DNA of 12,435 bases from Entamoeba histolytica HM-1:IMSS (taxonomy: Eukaryota; Evosea; Mastigamoebida; Endamoebidae): contig NW_001915159.1 in assembly GCF_000208925.1 (NCBI RefSeq), positions 1-12,435 of the forward strand, in the 5' to 3' direction. Made by a program: the position numbers and the translations under genes. The notes below the pieces were generated by a model. That model was given only the letters and a program-made list of their open reading frames with translations, made no database searches and was not told the DNA's origin. Numbering within the stretch: the first letter of the stretch is position 1; every line of letters begins with the position of its first letter. Positions 1 to 9,259 of the stretch are shown here, piece by piece.

Positions 1-126
1 TCATTTCTTATATTTATTTCTTATTCATTTATTATTTAATATTTTTATTCATTTATTATATTTATTATATTTATTGTATTTATTCATCAATATGATATTC
101 TTTATTTCTTTTATTCTTCAATTTCT

Positions 127-148
127 TATTATAATCTTATTATAATCT
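127..148. repeat. Two tandem copies of an 11-bp AT unit
   Basis: The unit TTATTATAATC or a rotation of it occurs twice in succession within the T-rich block. It is one of several simple repeats at the left edge (another is the TTATA/TTATT run near 50-90). Nothing suggests a function; replication slippage is enough to explain it. Confidence 0.5.
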
Positions 149-774
149 TATTCTTCATTTTATCATTTTATCATTCATTTTTGTTTTATCAATCATTTGA
201 TTATTCATTAACTCTATTAAATTATTGAATTTATTTGAATTATATTTCATTTTTCTATTTACTTCTCTTTTTATTTCTTCTTTTCATCTTTTATCAATTT
301 CTATATATTCTTTGTTTACTTTTATTTTCTTTATTTTCATTTTGTTATTTATTCTATTTACTCAATAACCTTAATACTTCTTCTTTTCTTTCTTTTTATA
401 TTTCTCTATTCTTCTTTTTATTCTTCTTTTCTTAAACTCATTCTTCTCTTTTTGTCTTTATTCAATATCTTTTATTCATATCAATTCATTCATTTTCTCA
501 TAATAATGCTTAAACAAAGTATTTTCAAAGTGAGAAATGTAGTTATAATATTTATAAATAACTTTAATATTTAAGTGATTCAATGAGAATATGATAAAGT
601 GTTTATAAATAATAAAATGAATGAAATGAGTATGAATACAAAGAAGATGCTAAATATAAATATAATAATGATAAATCAAATCAAAAATGATGATATAAAA
701 TAATTTATGATATTTCAACATATTCATTATATTTTATAACAAAAGACAATCAAATGAGAAACAACGATACAAAT

Positions 775-857
775 AAGAATAACCAACGAAACAATATTAT
801 GAAATATAAATATTCAATATTAAAATCAAAACAAAAGAAATAGAAAGAATAACCAAC
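775..857. repeat. 13-bp direct repeat pair
   Basis: AAGAATAACCAAC occurs at 775-787 and again at 845-857, 70 bp apart. The CCAAC core stands out in DNA with little C. The flanks do not match, so this is a short isolated repeat and not an old tandem duplication. Confidence 0.5.
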
Positions 858-1391
858 ACAAATAAAACTGAAATGAATTATTTTTTGAATGAATGAGAAT
901 TGAATCTTAAATTAATAATGATTCTATTAACAATCATATTCTCATAACCATCATTTCTCTTCTTCTTGATAAATATTTAAAAATGAAATATCAACATCAC
1001 AAATATCAAATCAAATAATAACCAATAAAGTAATACATACACAACATCCCAACTAATTCATTAACAAAAACATATTATATAATATTTATTTCAAAAACTA
1101 ACAACAAATGATAAACATAACTATTCACCAATGAATTAACAAATACCAAACAACTAATATTCAAACACACATAAAACATTTTAATCGAATTACATAAACA
1201 ACGATATATTTCATTAATAATAAAATATATCTCTATTTATATTTTTATTCTCCATCTATTATTTTAATTATCTTTTCTTTCTTTTTCTTTTTATTGTGAA
1301 TATGTTTAATTGGAAATATACTATGGTAATAATTTATTACGTGTGTACCTAAGAATTATAGTTTTTCATTATTTCATCGTGATACAATAAT

Positions 1392-1443
1392 TATGACACA
1401 TATTTTTTCCTTTTTATAATGATTAATCTTTTCATGTGTCATA
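1392..1443. repeat. 10-bp perfect inverted repeat
   Basis: TATGACACAT at 1392-1401 is matched by its reverse complement ATGTGTCATA at 1434-1443, with a 32-bp AT-rich spacer. Each arm contains a GACAC core, which is unusual in this AT-rich stretch. It could form a long-loop stem or be a site bound by a dimer. No gene or element boundary is visible beside it. Confidence 0.5.
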
Positions 1444-1451
1444 GACATATA

Positions 1452-1821
1452 AACAACCAAACTAAAACAACGGTGGGGTAAGAAAATTTAATTATTTATC
1501 GATTAAATTAATAATTTTATATTTAAAGAAAAAAAAACAGTGTCACTACACAATTTTATTCAAATTTATAGAATATTGTTAAGTAATATAAATAGTTCTA
1601 TAATTTATCCATAAATAAGAAGAAAAGTAAAAAGATAAACAAAGTAATAAATATTCTAAAGAGAATAATAACAAAGTGACATGTTGAAATGAACGATAAT
1701 ATAGAATTTAGTAAAATTATGTTAAGAGAATGAAAGACAAATAAGTCAGTAAAAAAAGATATAAAAAGAGTTTAATAATAAAATAAAATATATTAATTAA
1801 ATATAGAACAACCAAACTAAA
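1452..1821. repeat. 15-bp direct repeat enclosing about 340 bp
   Basis: AACAACCAAACTAAA is present at 1452-1466 and 1807-1821. Both copies are preceded by ATATA, with one extra G in the second copy, so the similarity covers about 20 bp with one indel. The enclosed 340 bp is AT-rich and non-coding, and contains the only G-rich island nearby (GGTGGGG at 1472-1478). The arrangement resembles a target-site duplication around an old insertion, but I recognise no SINE or LINE sequence inside. Confidence 0.5.
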
Positions 1822-2006
1822 TTAATAAATGTTGAATATAATAATTAAAACAATACATTGTGTTTCACAACATTTTTACATTGAAGATAGTCATCAATGC
1901 TTATTTTAATACTATTCATTTACAAAAAATTTATTTTAAAACCTCTTCTAGTCTTTCTGGAATATTATATCTAAAATATTATAAACCATAAAAGAAATCC
2001 AAAACA

Positions 2007-2536
2007 ATGATAGTAGACGTTTTGGTACTAAAAAGAAGTTGTTTTAAAAACAAATTCACAAAAAGATTTAATAAGGTTGAAAATGTTAAAAAAATTAATA
2101 AAAGTATGACTATAACTATTTTTCATTCTATTTTTAAATAAAAGTGAAGTAAAGAAATTGCCAACTCATCTATTTCTTTTAATTTACAATCAAATACAAG
2201 AATTTTTTATGAAACTTTCTTATTTTAAGAGAGGAAGTCATAACTAATTCATATTTTTTCGTTAATAAAAGTGGTTTAATTATGGAAACAAATATGAAAT
2301 GCCTTGTTCAAGAAAAAAATAATAAAAAACGATTTAAATTTTTTAATGAAAGCAAAACATACAAAAAATAGATTGAGTCTTATTTAAAAACTGAAAAGTA
2401 TAAAAATTTTTTTGAAAAAGAAAAAGAAACAATTCTAACAAAAATAAAGAGAAAAATGGGGAATAAAAAAAAAATGTGGGAAATATTAATTTTTTCAAAA
2501 AGAAAAACAAAAATTAAAGAATTTCGTATTAGATAA
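2007..2536 (+). pseudogene. Possible decayed coding stretch upstream of the TBC gene
   Basis: Consecutive reading frames on the plus strand cover this stretch. One runs from an ATG at 2007 for 44 codons to TAA at 2139. A second frame, open from about 2143, passes ATG 2209 and stops at about 2246. A third is open from 2213 to TAA 2534-2536 and is broken only by TAG at 2369-2371; its ATG is at 2282. The peptides are Lys-rich and I recognise no domain. The DNA looks slightly more GC-rich than the rest of the flank. A-rich DNA opens frames by chance, so this may be spurious. The minus strand of 1930-2270 also shows short open pieces. It may instead be an unusual upstream region of the TBC gene. 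Confidence 0.2.
2526..2533 (+). promoter_or_regulatory. TATA-like element of the TBC gene
   Basis: GTATTAGA resembles the Entamoeba TATA consensus (GTATTTAAA followed by G or C) and lies 23-30 bp before ATG 2556, where a core element would be expected given the very short leaders of this genus. No good GAAC or Inr match is visible here, so the call rests on position and partial similarity. Confidence 0.3.
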
Positions 2537-2555
2537 ACTTAATTTGTTAATATTT

Positions 2556-3771
2556 ATGTCAAAAAAAGAGTCGCAACGTATGACGTCTGATCCTAGGGTA
2601 TTTCTTTCATTTTCAAAATCCCTTGACTTAAAGAAAAAGAGGTCTTCTATTGGGTCGCCATCTTCTCTTCGAACAATGACAGTACTTTCACCTTCATTTA
2701 CACCTCGTACACCTCGAGTTGAAAGCCCACAAATACCAGAACAAAAAGATGACTTTGAGAGACTTCAGTCATTTATTGAAGTACTTTCTCCAAAATTAAT
2801 TAATAAAAGTTTGTTTTTAAGAAACTATATTTTAATAATAAATATATTAATAAAAAATAGAAAAATTACAAAAATTAAGTTGGAATGGGATTGCATGGCA
2901 ATTACGACATAAAGTATGGAAAATTTTATTAGGACAAGTCCCATTAGATCAAGATAAAGTTGAAGATGTACTAAAACAAAAAAGAACAAGTTATATTGAA
3001 ATGAGAAAAAAGATGTTAAATGATTTAAGAGTAAATGAAGAAAACCACTATATTCAAATTAAAAAAGACTTAAAAAGATCTAACAAAGAAATTCCTTTTT
3101 TATTTAATTCAAAAATACAAACGATGATGGAAAATGTATTATTAGTATGGGCACTTAGACATCCAGCGTGTGGGTATGTTCAAGGAATGAATGATCTTTT
3201 AGTACCGTTAATATATGTGTATATGACAGAATACACGTATGATCAAGAATTAACAGATGAACGTATAAATATAATACCTTCTATGTTATTAGAATGTTGT
3301 GAGGCTGATAGTTATTGGGGATTAGATTCTATTATGTCACGTATCCAAGACAATTATACATTAGAACAACAAGGAATTATGAACAAAGTTCAAAGAATGG
3401 AACAAATTGTTAAAATTGCTACTCCTGAATTATATCAACACCTTGCTGATAATGGAGTTATGTTTCTTCAATTTGCTTTTAGATGGATTAATTGTTGTTT
3501 ATTAAGAGAATTTAAATTAGGAACAGCTTTAAGATTATGGGATTCTTATATGTCAGTTGAAGATGGTACTGGATTTAGTGAATTAAATATGTATTGTTCT
3601 GCAAGTCTTTTAACTTATTACTCAAAGGATCTTTTAAATATGGACTTTTCTGAAATAATTCAATTTCTTCAACATTTACCTACTAACACTTGGGGTGAAC
3701 AAGAAATCCAAGTTCTTGTTACTCAAGCTTTTATTTATGAAAACACTTCTGATTTTGCTTCATGTCAATGA
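2556..3771 (+). CDS. TBC-domain Rab GTPase-activating protein, Gyp1/TBC1D22 type (two exons)
   Basis: Joining 2556-2808 to 2861-3771 gives 387 residues. The protein is predicted to stimulate GTP hydrolysis by a Rab, most likely a Rab1/Ypt1-like GTPase of ER-Golgi traffic, as known for yeast Gyp1. Residues 1-63 are Ser/Thr/Pro-rich and probably disordered, with several SP/TP sites around 33-58. The TBC domain begins at KLSWNGIAWQLR (89-100) and fills the rest. The arginine finger lies in IKKDLKR (R157) and the glutamine finger in GYVQG (Q192), so catalysis should be intact. WALRHPACGYVQGMND, IQDNYT, LQFAFRWIN and LRLWDSY match the TBC1D22/Gyp1 subgroup as I know it. The usual GIP motif reads GIA. 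Start: the first in-frame ATG is 2556; the frame is open four codons further up but has no earlier ATG. Splicing is needed, because without it the first exon terminates at 2910. Confidence 0.93.
2809..2860 (+). other. 52-bp spliceosomal intron in the TBC gene
   Basis: The intron begins GTTTGT and ends AATAG, the typical Entamoeba ends, and is almost pure A/T. It interrupts codon 85 after its first base. Removing it restores a Lys codon and joins exon 1 in frame to KKLQKLSWNGIAW, the conserved first helix of the TBC domain. This protein-level continuity supports both borders exactly. Confidence 0.93.
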
Positions 3772-3774
3772 TTG

Positions 3775-3779
3775 TAATT
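3775..3779 (+). terminator. Polyadenylation signal of the TBC gene
   Basis: TAATT starts four bases after the TGA stop and is followed by T-rich DNA (3790-3820). It fits the TA(A/T)TT signal and very short trailers reported for Entamoeba mRNAs. Confidence 0.55.
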
Positions 3780-4246
3780 CATTTTATGGTTTAATTATTT
3801 TTTGTTTGTGTCTTTTTATTCTGTCATCTTTTAGACTTACTCATACAAAATTCTGATTATAGAATGAGGATGAAACTAATCCTAATTTTATTATTTTGAC
3901 TTCTCAAAACAATGAAAAGTTAGATAATTAATTAGTTGTCCTGAATTGAATGATTTTTCATACTTCTTTTGATTCTTTTATATTATTATTACTTTTTTGA
4001 TTCATTTATAATTTTAAATTATTCGTATTGTTAGAAGGATAGTCAAAATATGATACAACAATTAGAAATGAGAAAAATAATTTATTTGTAGAGTGTTTAA
4101 TGATATAATAATGAATTATGAATAAAAAATATGTTTTTAATGAATTAATATGAAAAATAAAAAGATATTAAAATGAAATAGTTTAAATAGTAATAAGAAA
4201 TTATATTGAAATTAATTATGAAATAGTTAATATTTATAGTTTAATT

Positions 4247-4274
4247 ATTTTATTGTTATTATTTTATTGTTATT
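4247..4274. repeat. Two tandem copies of a 14-bp unit
   Basis: ATTTTATTGTTATT is present twice, back to back, with no mismatch, and a partial third copy follows. It lies in a T-rich low-complexity stretch and is likely a product of slippage. Confidence 0.6.
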
Positions 4275-4656
4275 ATTTCATTCTTCTTATTTATCATTTC
4301 TTATTTTATTGTTATTTCTTTATATTCATTATTTTATCTTTTTTTCTTTATCTTCATTTTCATTTATTCATTGAATAGTCTGCTTCCTTATTTTTTAACT
4401 ATTTGTATAAAATTATTATTAAAATTTATTATTTGGTTCAATTTCTATAAATAATTTTAAGTGTAATTTTAAATGTATTAAATTAGGTTGTCAAATGTAT
4501 TTTTATACATACTTACAACTAATATGAGTGATTAAGAACAATTTCTAATTTTGTATCTATTCATAAATATTTTCAATAGTATCAATTCTTTAGTTAATAA
4601 AATGTTATTAAATAATTATTTAGAACTAATAGTATTAGTGATTAGAGAAATTATTC

Positions 4657-4693
4657 AAAGGAAAAAAGAAAGAAGAAAAAAAAAAAAAAGAAA
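4657..4693 (+). repeat. 37-nt uninterrupted purine tract with an A14 run
   Basis: Every base from 4657 to 4693 is A or G, with 14 consecutive A at 4676-4689. Homopurine tracts of this kind are stiff and tend to exclude nucleosomes. The run is also prone to length variation and sequencing error. Confidence 0.7.
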
Positions 4694-5359
4694 TCAATTA
4701 TGATTAACCTTATTTTTTAGGTTTTCATTATATTGAGAAATGAATAATTCAATGTCTTCGTCATGTTTTATTTCTATTAATTTAATGTATTTTCAAACAT
4801 TATCAAATTAATTATTCTTCATTTAAATTTCTGCTTGATTTTTATTTTGATATAATGGTTATTAAAATTCTTTATTCTTTACTTTTTTTCTTTTGCTTTG
4901 AATATATCAAACACAATGATTATTTTTCATCTTCTTCAATACCAATACCCATTTAACAATCTCTTTTTCTTAGTAATACCTTTTTTATGTTCAGGCTATA
5001 ACCATCATTAATAAATATACTTGAATGTTAATAAATAATATCATCACAATAATAACTAATCTTCTATTATAATAAATCCTACCCCATCATCATAAATATT
5101 AATAAATAACTACATTAGTCTTAACTGAGCATTATTTCATAAAAGACAACAACACAACCAAATAAGACATGATAATTCAATATTTTGTAATTTCTATTAA
5201 TGTTAGTGTGATGGTTTTGACGAATTTAACTCAAACTTATTTTTAAAAAAATAAAAGTATTATAATATAAAATAGCTTATTTTACAAGAGGAAATACTTT
5301 ATTATTTTCTTAAAGAATAGAAAAGTTGAATAAAGATCAATTTTTAGATGTTATTTTTT

Positions 5360-5375
5360 GTTCAAATTTTTGAAC
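5360..5375 (+). promoter_or_regulatory. Palindromic GAAC-type element of the sulfotransferase gene
   Basis: GTTCAAA and TTTGAAC face each other across TT, forming a perfect 7-bp inverted repeat. The right half gives TTGAACTTT, which is close to the Entamoeba GAAC core element (consensus AATGAACT) and sits 32-38 bp before ATG 5407. The left half presents the same motif on the other strand. Confidence 0.5.
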
Positions 5376-5386
5376 TTTTAAATCTA

Positions 5387-5401
5387 GTATTAAATAATTC
5401 A
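5387..5401 (+). promoter_or_regulatory. TATA-like and initiator elements of the sulfotransferase gene
   Basis: AATAATTCA at 5393-5401 differs at one position from the Entamoeba initiator AAAAATTCA. Transcription starting there would give a leader of about 5-12 bases, which is usual for this genus. GTATTAAA at 5387-5394 resembles the TATA consensus but is too close to the initiator; CTTTTAAAT at 5375-5383 is better placed. Confidence 0.5.
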
Positions 5402-5406
5402 TCCAT

Positions 5407-6732
5407 ATGCTTCACAGTAATCCATATCATTATGAAATTCATAAAGAGAATAAGTATGGACTCCCTTTATTGCCAAAAGAAAACTTTGAGGCAATATTTA
5501 CAGAATTAGGAAAACAAAGTATTGGACTATTATGTCAACTTGATCCAACTCATGCTGAGTTATATCAAAAAGAAATTCCTAGTCTTATTCCAACTGTACC
5601 ACAACAATTTATTGATAGTATGCATGAACTACTTGCTGGTTGTTTTGATCAACAAAGTGAGTTATTTAAAATGATGACAAGAAATGTTGTAGCAAAATAC
5701 TCTGCTTGCTTAAGATTCCTCTTAGAAAAAAAGTTATACCAAAAAGAATTAGATAATACTTCAATGCTTCCTACACTTTTTGTTGTTGCTTTACCTAGAA
5801 GTGGATCAACGTTTACTCATACATTACTTTCAGCAGATCCACAAGCAGAAACTATGTGTTTATATGAACATTTAAGTCCAGGAGGAAAAACCATGATTGA
5901 TCCATCAAGAAGAGCTTTTGGTAATCAAATTATTGCTACAGTCCAAAAAAATAGTGAAGGACTTAATGAGGTTCATGCACTTGTTAATGCAGAAAGACCA
6001 GAGGAAGAATTGTTTTTCTTAGAACAAATGGGTCATTCATATTTATTTCCTAATAGTGTTCCACGATTAGAGGTATATAGAAAATCAATGTTTGAAAGAG
6101 ATTTTCATTTTGCATATGAATATTTAAAAGACCACCTTAAAATGCATCAACTTGAATTTAACGTTGATCAATCAAAACATTATGTCATGAAAGGAGTTTC
6201 CCATTTTGTTTCATTTGCACCAATGCTCGATGTTTTTGGTAAATTAGAAGATAAAAACTATTTTATTTGGATTCATAGAGAGCCTGTTGATGAATTAAAG
6301 AGTGATGCTATTTTAGAACACGAAACTCAAGGATGGTATGAGAATGATATTGGCCTTGACGATAAACAATGGATTTGTGATAACCTTGTTGAGGCTAACT
6401 TACTTAATTTAAAGAATGCAATTGCTATTAGAGAAAGTTGGATTAAAGAAAACCCAAAAAGAGCAGAGAGGATTATTGATATTGGATTTAAAGAGGTTAT
6501 CTCTGATCCTATTGGAGTAATGAAAAGGATTTATCAAAAAGTTGGAATGGAATTCACAAGAGAGGTTGAAACTAAAATCAATGAGGCTATTGTTAATGAT
6601 ATCCAAAAGAAATTCTCAAAGAAAGTCGACCAATCACTCTGGTTATTTAATGAAGCAGAGATAAGAGAAAAGTTCAAATGGTATTATGAGAAATTTGGTC
6701 AGTACATGCCAAATTATTGGGGAGAAAAATGA
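5407..6732 (+). CDS. PAPS-dependent sulfotransferase (Sulfotransfer_3-like), probably cytosolic
   Basis: This intact 441-residue protein should move a sulfuryl group from PAPS to an acceptor that cannot be named from sequence. The 5'-phosphosulfate loop is LPRSGSTFT (129-137), after the beta strand TLFVVA. YVMKGVSHF (259-267) matches the conserved LKGP/H segment. IWIHREPVDELKS (287-299) supplies the Arg and Ser (R291, S299) that bind the 3'-phosphate. A C-terminal helix region with FKEVISDPIGVMKRIY (361-376) is typical of this family. I see no signal peptide or membrane segment. About 120 residues precede the fold, more than in human cytosolic SULTs, but this matches my recollection of Entamoeba SULTs. 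E. histolytica carries several such genes, and one product is known to make cholesteryl sulfate from PAPS generated in mitosomes; which paralogue this is stays open. The start is set by the promoter just upstream. Confidence 0.9.
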   Translation: MLHSNPYHYEIHKENKYGLPLLPKENFEAIFTELGKQSIGLLCQLDPTHAELYQKEIPSLIPTVPQQFIDSMHELLAGCFDQQSELFKMMTRNVVAKYSACLRFLLEKKLYQKELDNTSMLPTLFVVALPRSGSTFTHTLLSADPQAETMCLYEHLSPGGKTMIDPSRRAFGNQIIATVQKNSEGLNEVHALVNAERPEEELFFLEQMGHSYLFPNSVPRLEVYRKSMFERDFHFAYEYLKDHLKMHQLEFNVDQSKHYVMKGVSHFVSFAPMLDVFGKLEDKNYFIWIHREPVDELKSDAILEHETQGWYENDIGLDDKQWICDNLVEANLLNLKNAIAIRESWIKENPKRAERIIDIGFKEVISDPIGVMKRIYQKVGMEFTREVETKINEAIVNDIQKKFSKKVDQSLWLFNEAEIREKFKWYYEKFGQYMPNYWGEK

Positions 6733-6981
6733 GGAAGGTTAAATTGACTCGTTTCTTTTGTTAAGATTTTTTGTTTTTTTATATGTTAAATAAATAACGT
6801 AGAGCTAAAGATTCTGGACTTAGTAGTTATTATTAATATTTATAAATGGGATCTTCTTAAATATTTTGAGTAATATATAAAGTTATAAACTATGTCATTA
6901 TTAACAACCAAGAGAGTTTGATTTGAGTTGTTTTGATTTTTTGGAGAACTTTATGAATTATTTATAATATCTACAATTTCA

Positions 6982-7037
6982 TGAATTATATAATTCAAAA
7001 ACAATTATGTAAAATAATATCTGAATTATATACTTCA
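6982..7037. repeat. 16-bp perfect palindrome with a near copy 40 bp on
   Basis: TGAATTATATAATTCA (6982-6997) equals its own reverse complement. TGAATTATATACTTCA at 7022-7037 is the same sequence with one change. A and T are abundant here, so chance is possible, but a repeated 16-mer with the same end structure is noticeable. It could be a dimer binding site. Confidence 0.5.
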
Positions 7038-7509
7038 ATGTAGACAATCAAATATTACAAAAATTCATAAATAGTCAGGTGTTGATCTATAATAGAATGT
7101 TATGTTGATTCTTATTATTAGAAACTGTGTTTATTCTAAGTACTAAATACTTGATGTAAATAGAAAAGAATCAAATTAGATTTGATGTATTTTCTAATAA
7201 ATTATAAAAAGGATACAAGTATTATTTCTGGATTTTGAAGTGATTTTGATATTAATATCCTAGCATTAATATAATCAAATTTTTTCATGAAATTGATTCT
7301 ATTTAAATAACAAGTTATAGTATTGATAACTCAATCAGTTTATTGTTACTATTATAGTTTAATAACTATTATTCTTATATTATTTAAAAATAATAAGTAT
7401 TTAACAATATCAACAAGGTTAATACTAAGCACTCTTTTAAAATGAGTTTCTTCATTTGTTTTTAATATTACGTAATAACAATTTTAGAAAGACCCATTAC
7501 ATCTATTAG

Positions 7510-7526
7510 TAACTGAAAATCAGTTA
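7510..7526. repeat. Small hairpin
   Basis: TAACTGA and TCAGTTA pair around a three-base AAA loop. There is no neighbouring gene end to make it a terminator, and stems of this size arise by chance in AT-rich DNA. Confidence 0.4.
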
Positions 7527-9259
7527 ATCATAACTTATTATTATAGACAATATAGAAACAATGTTCTACTTATTTATTAATTTTTCTATTACTCTAAAAG
7601 TTAACTAACATTCTGGTTGTCATTAAAAAACATCAATATTAGTGCAAAACATAACTTGAATTTAGGTATTTACTTTGACAATAATTTATTATATTTCATT
7701 TAATACTTATTTATTATAATTGACAATCAAACTTATACAATTTTTTGTCATTTTATTATATTTCCAGCTTGTTTATACCGAATTTGATATATTCAAGATA
7801 TTTTGTACTAATACCATAAATATTCATATAATATTTTCTTTATTTATTTCTATTTTTACAATAAAGATATTTGACTTAAGACATTTGTTGTAATTTTAAT
7901 AAATAACATCTGATTATATATTAACATGCTATTTTAAATAATGATTATAAATTTCAATATATTGAAATAATTTATTGATACTATAATGTTAATTTGAAAA
8001 AGTTCTTAAAGTATGTATTTAATGAAATACCAACTAAATTCATTGATATTTAATTTATACTCTTTTTTCTTTATAATACAATTATAATAATATTCTTTTT
8101 ATTCTTTTTCCATCTCCTTGTAATAATTATACTAATATATTATACAATAATTCATTATTTGATAAAAATATCAATAATTTATAATACTTTAAAAAAGTAA
8201 TAGTTTTCAATAACTGTTCATATTTTCATTGTAAAATCGTAGATGAATAATATTTTAGCATTTGATAACATTTACTTTTCTAATTCATTTTTATATTTAA
8301 TCTGTAAATCAAAACATAAAACAAAATTGTTATACCTCATGTTGAATAAAAAACAATTATACTTCATTTTTTATCAGTTTTTATACTGTATATTTTCATA
8401 TATCTCATTCTTTTTATATTTAATTGTGACAAACAATCTATTTCTAACAAATTAAAATAAAATTATAAATAGAAATAGCCACATCATTAGGTTGATTAAC
8501 AGTATTATCATATTTTGATAATCCATTTTTCTTTTCGGTAAAAGTGTTTAGTAATAAATAATGAAGAAATATTTTTAAATTGTTATTTATTTGATTAAAT
8601 TGTTATTTCATTTATAATTGATATTATTCGTTTTGTACATAAAAATAATAATACATCTATTCATTTATACAAATAAATTTCTATTTGTAAATTTAAAACT
8701 ACTTTGAACTGAATTAATCCATTAACATTTTATTCATGCTTATTGACTCAGTTGAAATTTATTTTTCTGTTTTTCTCTCTATTCAATACTCTTAATGTAG
8801 TAATTAATACATATTATTCTCTTCTATAAAATATATTTTGACCACTCTCAACACAATATGTATTATTTATATTCTATGTGTTATTTTATTAAACCATTAC
8901 TATATTTATTTTTAATAGTCTTATTAAATTCTATAACTCCTTTTATGTTATGTATCATACTTATGTTAATTTAATCCCTTCTTTTTATTTTAATAACCAC
9001 TTTTCTATGAATTTAATGTAATAAGATTTGACATTTCTTAATTACATATTTATTTAATAAAAGTCATTTATCTTTCATATATCTTTATTTGTTTATGAGT
9101 TTTTTCAAAACAATATAATAAATTAATGAATTGGTTTTTTCATCACACTTAAATTATTATACCTTTCCAATTCTTCTTTTTGATTTGTTTCTTTTTAGTA
9201 TAAACAATCAATATACCAACTAACTCAGTTAAAGTGAATAAACATAAACACTAAAATAA

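Larger units (their letters stand above)
1..2006. other. Gene-free, extremely AT-rich flank
   Basis: I see no gene here. Roughly 1-480 is dominated by T and pyrimidine runs with irregular TTATT-type simple repeats. From about 520 to 900 the same strand becomes A-rich, and the rest is mixed AT-rich DNA. I looked for tRNA A and B boxes and found none, so this is not one of the tRNA-linked short-repeat arrays typical of Entamoeba. Short repeats inside it are listed separately. The few stop-free stretches are low-complexity Phe/Leu/Tyr or Lys/Asn/Ile runs, as expected from base composition alone. Confidence 0.7.
3772..5340. other. Gene-free AT-rich spacer between TBC and sulfotransferase genes
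   Basis: I see no coding region on either strand and no RNA gene. The spacer holds the trailer of the TBC gene, a duplicated 14-bp unit (ATTTTATTGTTATT at 4247-4260 and 4261-4274), a pure purine tract at 4657-4693, and T-rich pyrimidine DNA at about 4240-4380. Both flanking genes point the same way, so the promoter of the downstream gene must lie at its right end. Confidence 0.7.
6733..9259. other. Gene-free AT-rich stretch downstream of the sulfotransferase
   Basis: No gene with recognisable protein character is visible on either strand. A T-rich run at 6751-6781 probably belongs to the sulfotransferase 3' end, but no perfect TA(A/T)TT signal lies close to its stop. Short palindromes occur at 6982-6997 and 7510-7526. 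A 70-codon ATG frame at 8243-8455 codes for a low-complexity Phe/Leu/Tyr/Ile peptide that looks like chance. For this genus the gap is long and may hold decayed sequence beyond recognition. Confidence 0.65.

Noticed and set aside
235..435. Plus-strand 66-codon frame rich in Phe and Leu
   Set aside because: It is a direct product of T-rich low-complexity DNA, has no ATG-linked promoter and no protein character.
2303..2371. Possible 69-bp in-frame intron (GTTCAA...TAG) in the upstream relic
   Set aside because: The donor does not fit GTTTGT, and no confident gene exists there to need splicing.
5357..5372. GTTCAAAT resembling a tRNA B box
   Set aside because: No A box or acceptor stem can be built around it, and it is better explained as half of the GAAC palindrome.
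6409..6606. Minus-strand frame inside the sulfotransferase gene
   Set aside because: Shadow of a well-supported plus-strand gene with conserved motifs.
7248..7259. 12-bp palindrome GATATTAATATC
   Set aside because: Short all-AT-type palindromes are expected many times by chance in DNA this AT-rich.
8243..8455. Plus-strand 70-codon frame beginning with ATG
   Set aside because: The peptide is low-complexity Phe/Leu/Tyr/Ile/Asn as expected from AT-rich DNA. There is no clear promoter, no recognisable motif and no GC rise. A tiny real gene cannot be excluded.
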